From positions 275,046,482 through 275,110,481 of the forward strand of contig NC_089490.1 of assembly GCF_036850765.1 (NCBI RefSeq): a DNA stretch of 64,000 nt, read 5' to 3'. This document shows positions 57,961 to 64,000 of the stretch, one piece after another. The stretch comes from Saccopteryx bilineata. Its lineage: Eukaryota; Chordata; Mammalia; Chiroptera; Emballonuridae. The position numbers were made by a program, and so were the translations under genes. Numbering within the stretch: position 1 is the first letter of the stretch; every line of letters begins with the position of its first letter. Under the pieces are notes generated by a model. The model was not told where the DNA came from and searched no databases. It was given only the letters and a program-made list of their open reading frames with translations.

Positions 57961-60714
57961 TGTAGGCATTGCTTATGGAGTAGTGGGCTCCACTGCATGG
58001 TAACTGACAGTTGACGAGTCCTCAACTGTCAGCTGCGTTTGACCAGCTTCTCTGGAATGAAAGTTCCTTTGGAAGGAAGTCACCTGCCTGGGGTGCATGA
58101 AGCAAGCCGCTAGCAAGCTGACAATTAAATGCAGAAAGGTTTGGATTCCCCGCTCAGTGGGTGGACATCCACTTGATTCTGTTTTCAGTATGACTCCCTG
58201 CTGAGTTATAGCTGGTGACCTCCAGTCCAGATGGGAAATCTCTTAGTCTTCTGCTGAAGTGAAGGAAGGGAGGGACTCCATGGGTCTAATTGCTTCTAAT
58301 GCTAGTTTTCCACCATTCGTTCCGTTTTCAGACATCTCCCACCCCCATCTTCAGAAACACCAGCGATGCCTTCAATTTTTTATGTCTTCTGGACTCTACA
58401 GCGCACACCAGCCTGCTTCTTGGTTTACTGACCATCTTACTTAAGATTTCTGACTTATTGTTTGCTTCTCTTTTTCTATGCTAAGACTTGGGCCCTCTCC
58501 TCTACATTCATACCAAGCAATAAGGTCTGTTTTTATGGTTTTAAGTACCATCTGAATGTCTATTATGATTTTTGTTAATCTGGGTCTACTGAGAAGCAGT
58601 TTCTTTATATGTAAATTTATGAAATACAGGAGCAATGTCTCATCCTTCCATTTCAATCCAGTCCTTTCCACATCAATTCTACATGAATTTAAAGGGCCAC
58701 CAGAACACATAGCATAGAAAGATGTAAAACCAGAGAGTATGTGACTTCACAGGGGCAGGTACCATCAACAAGCACGTTTATTCAACCTTAATGCATATGG
58801 TGCCTTCCAGAGACCATTACTGTGTTCCCTCACTGGGGGCCAGAAGAGCTGAATCATTGTTTTCCTCTGAGCCTAGGATTCAAAGGTAACTTTTAAGTCC
58901 AGTGTTGCATCATTTTCTGTTATAGCTGTTTTACAGAATACAAAAATAAACTATTTGAAGCTGAAGTTTGAAGAAAAGTAAAGGTTGCTGTAGATCTATA
59001 AGATAGTAAATGTTCTGTGGAAGAATTATGTTCTGTGCCTAACTTACTTATTCTATTGAGAAAACAAGGAATTTCCTGTGCTTGGTCTCCTCGTTTTTTC
59101 TAACGTCAAATAAAAATGTGGCTTTTTCCACAGAAACTATGTTCCTGACAAGTATCCTGTTAGAGAAGGGCATGGAAGGAAGAAAGTACACTTCCAATTT
59201 ATTATCCAATGCATTAAAAATAAATAAGTTGTTAATGGTGGACTTTTTAAAAAATGCATACATCTTTGGAGTGTTTGAAAAAGAGTTTGATTTGGGGTCC
59301 TCCCTTGTACCTCTTCCAGTTGCATGTCCTTGGGAATGTAACTGGAGTGGGAAGACATCTCTCTACTGCCCACTGACCACATGGCTTAAGTAAACCAGGA
59401 CACTGAAACTTTCACAGTGGAAGTTTAAATGGGAGTGTTTCAGTGACCTTGACATTTTCACCATGCCAATGGTGAGGGCCAAAACTGTGGACTTAGAAAA
59501 TCTGTACCTACACCATCATCCGTCCAGGATCATACCACCTGCTTTGAGCTGTAAAGCTGCAATGCTTTAAAGAAGCACTAGACCCCATCAGCTCAAGGTG
59601 CTGTCTGAGCAGCTTCAGAAACAAACACCAGGCCTGCCACAGAGCCTCCGCTGGGAGGCCTCAGCGGGACATCAACAAGGTAATACATAACCCACTCTCT
59701 ACTATTTCCAGTTATGCCTGTGCTTCTTGGACAAAAGTAATTACTAAGAATACCTTTTAAAGATGCAATAACAGCTGTATTGCAAGACTTAACACAATTC
59801 ATATTTTAAGCAGATACATGATGACTTGGTTTAAAAAGAAGCACATTGAATAGATTGTTGTGGAAAATTGTTATGATATAGAAACTAGGCTGATATAATT
59901 ACAGTTTTATGAAGTGCAAGTTCAAGTGGCGTCTTTTCAATCAGAGGGAGTAGATCATGCGGTGTGGATGTCTGATGGACCAACACATGGTCAGAAAGGG
60001 CACGTAGTTTCTATGTGAGGAAGACATGTACCATCCCCTTGAAATTCACTAACGGTGGAACTGTTAATTCTCCAAGTGTAAAGGAAAGAGATGACTCAAA
60101 ATGTTCCAACCAGAGAGCTTTCCTCGGACCATCCTCTGAGATGTGCGCTTGGGCTCACAGAGCTCTGAATCTGACTCCACGCGCTGGGATGGAAATGCAC
60201 CACGCTGCTCTGCTAAGTGCACCACCCGGTCCTCTTTCAGCAGTATCTGTGAGGAAAGGAGCTTTTGTTAGGGAATCATGATGCACCTGCTAGTGAGAAA
60301 ATCAGGAATACTTTGCTTTAGGGATAAGTTAAAGTTATTGTGAGATGAACATTTTATACATACTACCCTAAATATTATATAGATAGAGCACAATGTACAT
60401 TAATTATGTTTTCTTTGTGTTATTAATAATTACGAATCTAGTATTAGCGGAGATGAAAATCCAACATTAAAACTTGAATATTAATAATAAACCCAATATT
60501 TTTTTGTCAAAAACTATAATATTATGTGGGCTCTGAGCAAAACAACTGTAGAGGGAGCAAAAGGTGACAGAGATGAGCTTGGCTTTGCACCTTAATTCTA
60601 GTCTGTGTTTATTCTTTAAAGTTCCCCAAGCTTTAAATAATAAATAGCACACATCAGATAAGGATGTTGCTTTAGATAAACAGAATGCCCGCCAGTTACA
60701 GGGAGTAGAGGTGA
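57961..60714. other. unique intergenic sequence
   Basis: No gene or repeat recognised. About 59990-60290 is complex with several CpG (cacgcgctgggatgg, caccacccggtcc) and might be a conserved or regulatory block. The frame at 60015-60281 (+, 88 codons) has no domain. The frames at 59048-59393 overlap on both strands. Confidence 0.35.
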
Positions 60715-61090
60715 GGGTGTGCTCTGTAAAAAATGCCTATGTGCCCCAAAATTCATATGTTGGAAACTATTCCTCAATTTCATAGGAGTAGGAGATGGGG
60801 AGTCGTCTAGGAGGTAATTAGGTCATGAGGGTGAGGTCCCTGTAAATAGGATATGAGCTCTTATAAAATATAACATCAGAAAGCTTCCTTTTTCCTTCAG
60901 TCATGTGAGGAGACAGATAGAAGACAGCCAGTTATGAACCAGGAAGGGGCCCTCACCAGATCCCAACCCTGCTGGCTCCTTGATCTTGGACTTTCAGCCT
61001 CCAGCACTGTCAGAAATCAATTTCTATTGTCTGTAAGCCAGCCTGTCTGTGTTATTTTTGCTATAGCAGCCCCAGTGGAGTAAGACAGGG
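60715..61090 (+). mobile_element. MaLR LTR (MLT1-type)
   Basis: Well-ordered LTR phrases: tgccccaaaattcatatgttg, 'ggaggtaattaggtcatgag', 'cagttatgaaccaggaaggg', gccctcaccagatcccaac, then 'cttgatcttggactttcagc' and ctatagcagccccagtgg, ending with agtaagaca. Solo, moderately diverged. Confidence 0.78.
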
Positions 61091-62439
61091 GGCGTAGTGT
61101 AAAGAGCTGAAAGTCAGCAAAGCAGCTGTAACTGAAGATACAAGTATAAATCAAATGTCTATTTTCCTTACAAGAAAAACGAGGAGAAAGTGCCAGTTTT
61201 AGCAAGCTTAATGTTTTCAAGATTCTCTTCTGTAAAGCTATATTTATACGTTCCTACACTACACATAGTATATAAAAATAAATTCTTGCTCTGCCAGCAA
61301 ATGGGATCATATGCCACCTCCTCCATCATTATGAAGGGAGAAAATGAGATTCCTTAAACAAAGGTTACGCTTCAGCACTCGCTGTAACTGCTTTCTCACC
61401 AGTGTTGCCAGGATGTGACTCAAAGTTCGACTTGTGATGAGACAATTATTTTATCATTTGGGGAAACTTCCAGATCTTAAGTCTCCATAAACATCTAACC
61501 AGTTGAGTTTCATGTAATTTTTCCCTTTCAGATGCTCCAGTTGTTCTGTATTCTGGAAGAATGGGCAGTGAAGACCAGCATGCTAAGACTCAGGAAGGAC
61601 CACCACTCCCAAAGCCCCAAAGCTTTGAGAAGAGATCAGGTCTTTCCCAAACTTCCCATGGGAGCTCAACACCGGGGTTTTGATCTCTGATGCTTTTTGA
61701 AAATCAACAATTGCTTTTGTACTATTTGGAGGGATCGAGGGCATCGAAACCTTTGCTGCTATTTTCCTAAGCTTGCTCTGCTCATGGAGATGAAGCTGGG
61801 GAATTGTTATCCTTGTGATTCCCTCACCTGCTATCTGGGTCCCCACGAAGAAAGTCTCCGAGAAGTGAACCAGCATCAGGTTCTCCAGGCTCCAGAATAA
61901 AGACCTGCCTGTCACTGAGGCAGAGCTCCCACAGAGCAAGGGACAGATGGCAAGAGCCCATCAGGTACATGAATGGAGGCTGCAAACACCAGGAGAGTTT
62001 GGTTTAGAAGTGGTTTAAGCAGAGGGTCTTTTTAAGTACTCAAAATATACAAAGGAAACAAAACAATGTAAATTTTTAGTAGGTTTTTTATTTTAATCTT
62101 CATTGAGGATCCTAGGCTGTTTCAAAAGTATTTTTGAAGCCTGAGAAGCCTACAGTAAAAATGTTACATCCACAGGTACCAGGATCACTTCCGAAGTTGG
62201 CCCCAGGCCGCAGACCCCAGGCCCCAGGCCCATTCACTCCCAGACACACAGATGCGGGTCTCATTGTTCTGAAACACTAAGAAGAAAGGACCAGAACAAA
62301 TGAAAAGGTCCTCCCAGTCTATAAGTCAACAAACTTGAGAGGGGATGATGTCACAGATGCTGTAGGTGCCATACAAGCCAGCCAACATCCCCCAAACCCC
62401 ACTGGGATATAATTGGCACCATATAAAATGAATTAGGTG
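61091..62439. other. unique intergenic sequence
   Basis: No gene recognised. A 118-codon minus frame at 61939-61583 has no domain. A pyrimidine tract plus AG at 61517-61532 (tttttccctttcag) resembles a splice acceptor, but no partner exon or donor stands out. A small ggccccag tandem lies at about 62200-62232. Confidence 0.35.
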
Positions 62440-62640
62440 TGGGAGTAGAAGAGGATACAGGGTTGATAAACGGTGAGGGATGAAGACTTGACAGGGGAAG
62501 GGTGAACACACAATGTGGTGCACAGAGATATGTTGTAGAACTGGACAGCTGAAACCTGTGTAATTTTGTTAACCAGTGTTACACCAATAAGTTCAGTTTA
62601 AAAAAAGATAAAATAAAATACATCAAAAAATAAAATAAAA
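62440..62640 (+). mobile_element. L1 3' end fragment
   Basis: Ends like a mammalian L1 3' UTR: gggtgaacacacaatgtgg, 'gtagaactggacagctgaaa', 'cctgtgtaattttgttaacc' and accaataagttcag, then A-rich (AAAAT)n sequence to 62640. The left boundary is uncertain. Confidence 0.55.
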
Positions 62641-63089
62641 ATGATTTAAGGCTTTAGAAAAGCACATTTGGTTTCATTTTGTTCTGGAACAGAGCAAACC
62701 TTACAGATCACTGGTATAAATTGGGAAACTTCCAATGTCATTCCAATGATTCTTGATAGTGGCTCACCTTCCACCATTAACTCTGCAAAAAACAGGTTTC
62801 TTAAGCTTCTATTTCTAAAAAATGAAACAAAACAAAACAAACAAAAAAGCAAAACCAAAAAAACTTCTTAAATGTTAACTACTCTGAGGAGTGACTGAAT
62901 AAACCTTGACAAGGCAGTCATTTCTGAGGGTTGTTAAGTGGAATATAAGCACCCAAGTAAATGGGTTACAATTTGCACTTTGGAGATGGGAGACGAGATA
63001 AAATTCAACAGGAAATGAGATGAAAGGATTGACAGGCAGGCTGTGACTCTCCAATATGTATTCTAATTTTAACAGCTTTACTCAGATGT
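62641..63089. other. short unique stretch
   Basis: No feature recognised beyond A-rich phrases at 62815-62860. Confidence 0.35.
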
Positions 63090-63623
63090 AAACATAATTC
63101 ATACAATTCACCTTCTTAAAGTGTACAATTCTCCACAATGTCTCCTTACACCTGTGAAAATGTCTATTATCTAAAAGACAAGAAATAACTAGTGTTACTG
63201 AGGGTGTAGAGAAAAGAGAACCCTTGGGCACTGATGTCAGAATGCAGATTGATAAAGCCACTATGGAACACAGTATGGAAGTTTCTCAACAAGTTAAAAG
63301 TAGGACAATTATATAACCCAGCAATTACACTTCTGGGCATTCATCTAAAGAAAATGAAGACAATTACTCAAAAAGATATACATGCCTCTGCATTCATTGC
63401 AACATTGTTTATATAGCCAAGATATGGAAGACACTTACGTGTCCATCAGTGAATGAAAGGATGTATGGAATATTATTCAGCCATAAGAAATATGTCAGCC
63501 ATGAAATCTTGCCATTTGCAACAACATGGATAGATTATAAGTGCATTATGCTAGGTAGAATAAGTCAGACAGAGAAAGATAAATACTTTTGATCTCACTG
63601 ATGTGTTGAATTAAAAAAAAACC

Positions 63624-63659
<36 letters not shown>

Positions 63660-64000
63660 CCAAGTTCAAAGATACAGAGAACAGGTTGGTGGTTGCCAGA
63701 GGTGAGGATGGGGGGGGGGAGCAAAATGGGTATAGAAGGTCTAAAGGTACAAACTTCTTTATATAATAAAGAAGTTACAGGGATCATGGCAATTATAATT
63801 AGTAATATTGTATTGCATATTTAAAAGTTGATAAAAGTTCTCATCACAAGAAATTTTTTTTTCACTAAGTAATGCCAAATGAACATATTGTGGTGATTAT
63901 TTTGTAATATACACAAATATCCATTCATTATGCCATATACCTGAAACTAATATAAGGTTCTATGTCATATGACTCAAACATAAAGTGTGCAACTCAATAG
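63090..64000 (+). mobile_element. old LINE-1 3' part, continuing to window end
   Basis: End of ORF2 and 3' UTR of an old L1. ORF2 phrases: 'gagggtgtagagaaaagaga', then attacacttctgggcat, 'cattcattgcaacattg' and 'caacaacatggatagattat'. A CA microsatellite lies at 63628-63656. The 3' UTR phrases gagaacaggttggtggttg and gaaactaatataaggttc follow. The only frame here (63234-63416) is an ORF2 fragment. Confidence 0.8.
63628..63656 (+). repeat. (CA)n microsatellite
   Basis: About 14 CA units inside the L1 3' region. Confidence 0.95.

Noticed and set aside
61500..61940. Possible exon with acceptor-like tract at 61517-61532
   Set aside because: The frames on both strands lack domains and no donor or partner exon is evident.

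Overview
This is a mammalian, non-coding, repeat-dominated window. I find no convincing host protein-coding gene, rRNA, tRNA or CRISPR. The open frames present are short, lack recognisable domains, or lie inside decayed retrotransposons. Many copies of two tRNA-derived SINE families point to a bat. One has a tRNA-like head reading GGTTGGCTCAGCGGTAGAGC and a long GC-rich body. The other has a GCCTGACCAGG(T/C)GG head and a body with repeated GGCTTGAGC-type units. From memory this combination fits bats, perhaps horseshoe bats or relatives, but I could not search a library and the family-level call is weak.

Layout. 1-3.3 kb: AT-rich sequence with one SINE. 3.3-9.6 kb: near full-length but dead LINE-1 on the + strand, with a SINE in its reverse transcriptase region. 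9.9-10.1 kb: MIR remnant. 12.2-17.1 kb: an old LINE-1 split by three later insertions, one of them a young L1 tail with a twin-priming inversion. 18.6-19.7 kb: a SINE, then a short hAT transposon with another SINE inside it. 22.3-25.1 kb: L2 remnant apparently split by an old antisense L1, itself hit by a SINE. 28.3-28.6 kb: second, uninterrupted hAT copy, followed by a probable antisense solo LTR. 30-31.5 kb: two SINEs. 33.4-39.2 kb: second large L1, antisense, flanked by a target-site duplication. 42.0-43.25 kb: an unassigned element with inverted ends and decayed membrane and coiled-coil coding stretches. 45.2-48.0 kb: three LTR-like segments. 49.75-50.1 kb: SINE. 52.4-52.8 and 60.7-61.1 kb: MaLR (MLT1-type) LTRs. 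53.5 kb: Tigger-like DNA transposon remnant. 56.7 kb: 5'-truncated SINE. 62.4-64.0 kb: L1 3' ends.

The elements do not form a pathway; the interest is chronological. Nesting orders them as L2, MIR and old L1, then the hAT and large L1 copies, then the SINEs. Several unique stretches (about 17.4-17.6, 20.0-20.3, 51.6-52.2 and 60.0-60.3 kb) have more complex sequence than their surroundings and are possible conserved non-coding elements; that is inference only. The best candidates for something undescribed are the 42.0-43.25 kb element and the pair of hAT miniature elements.
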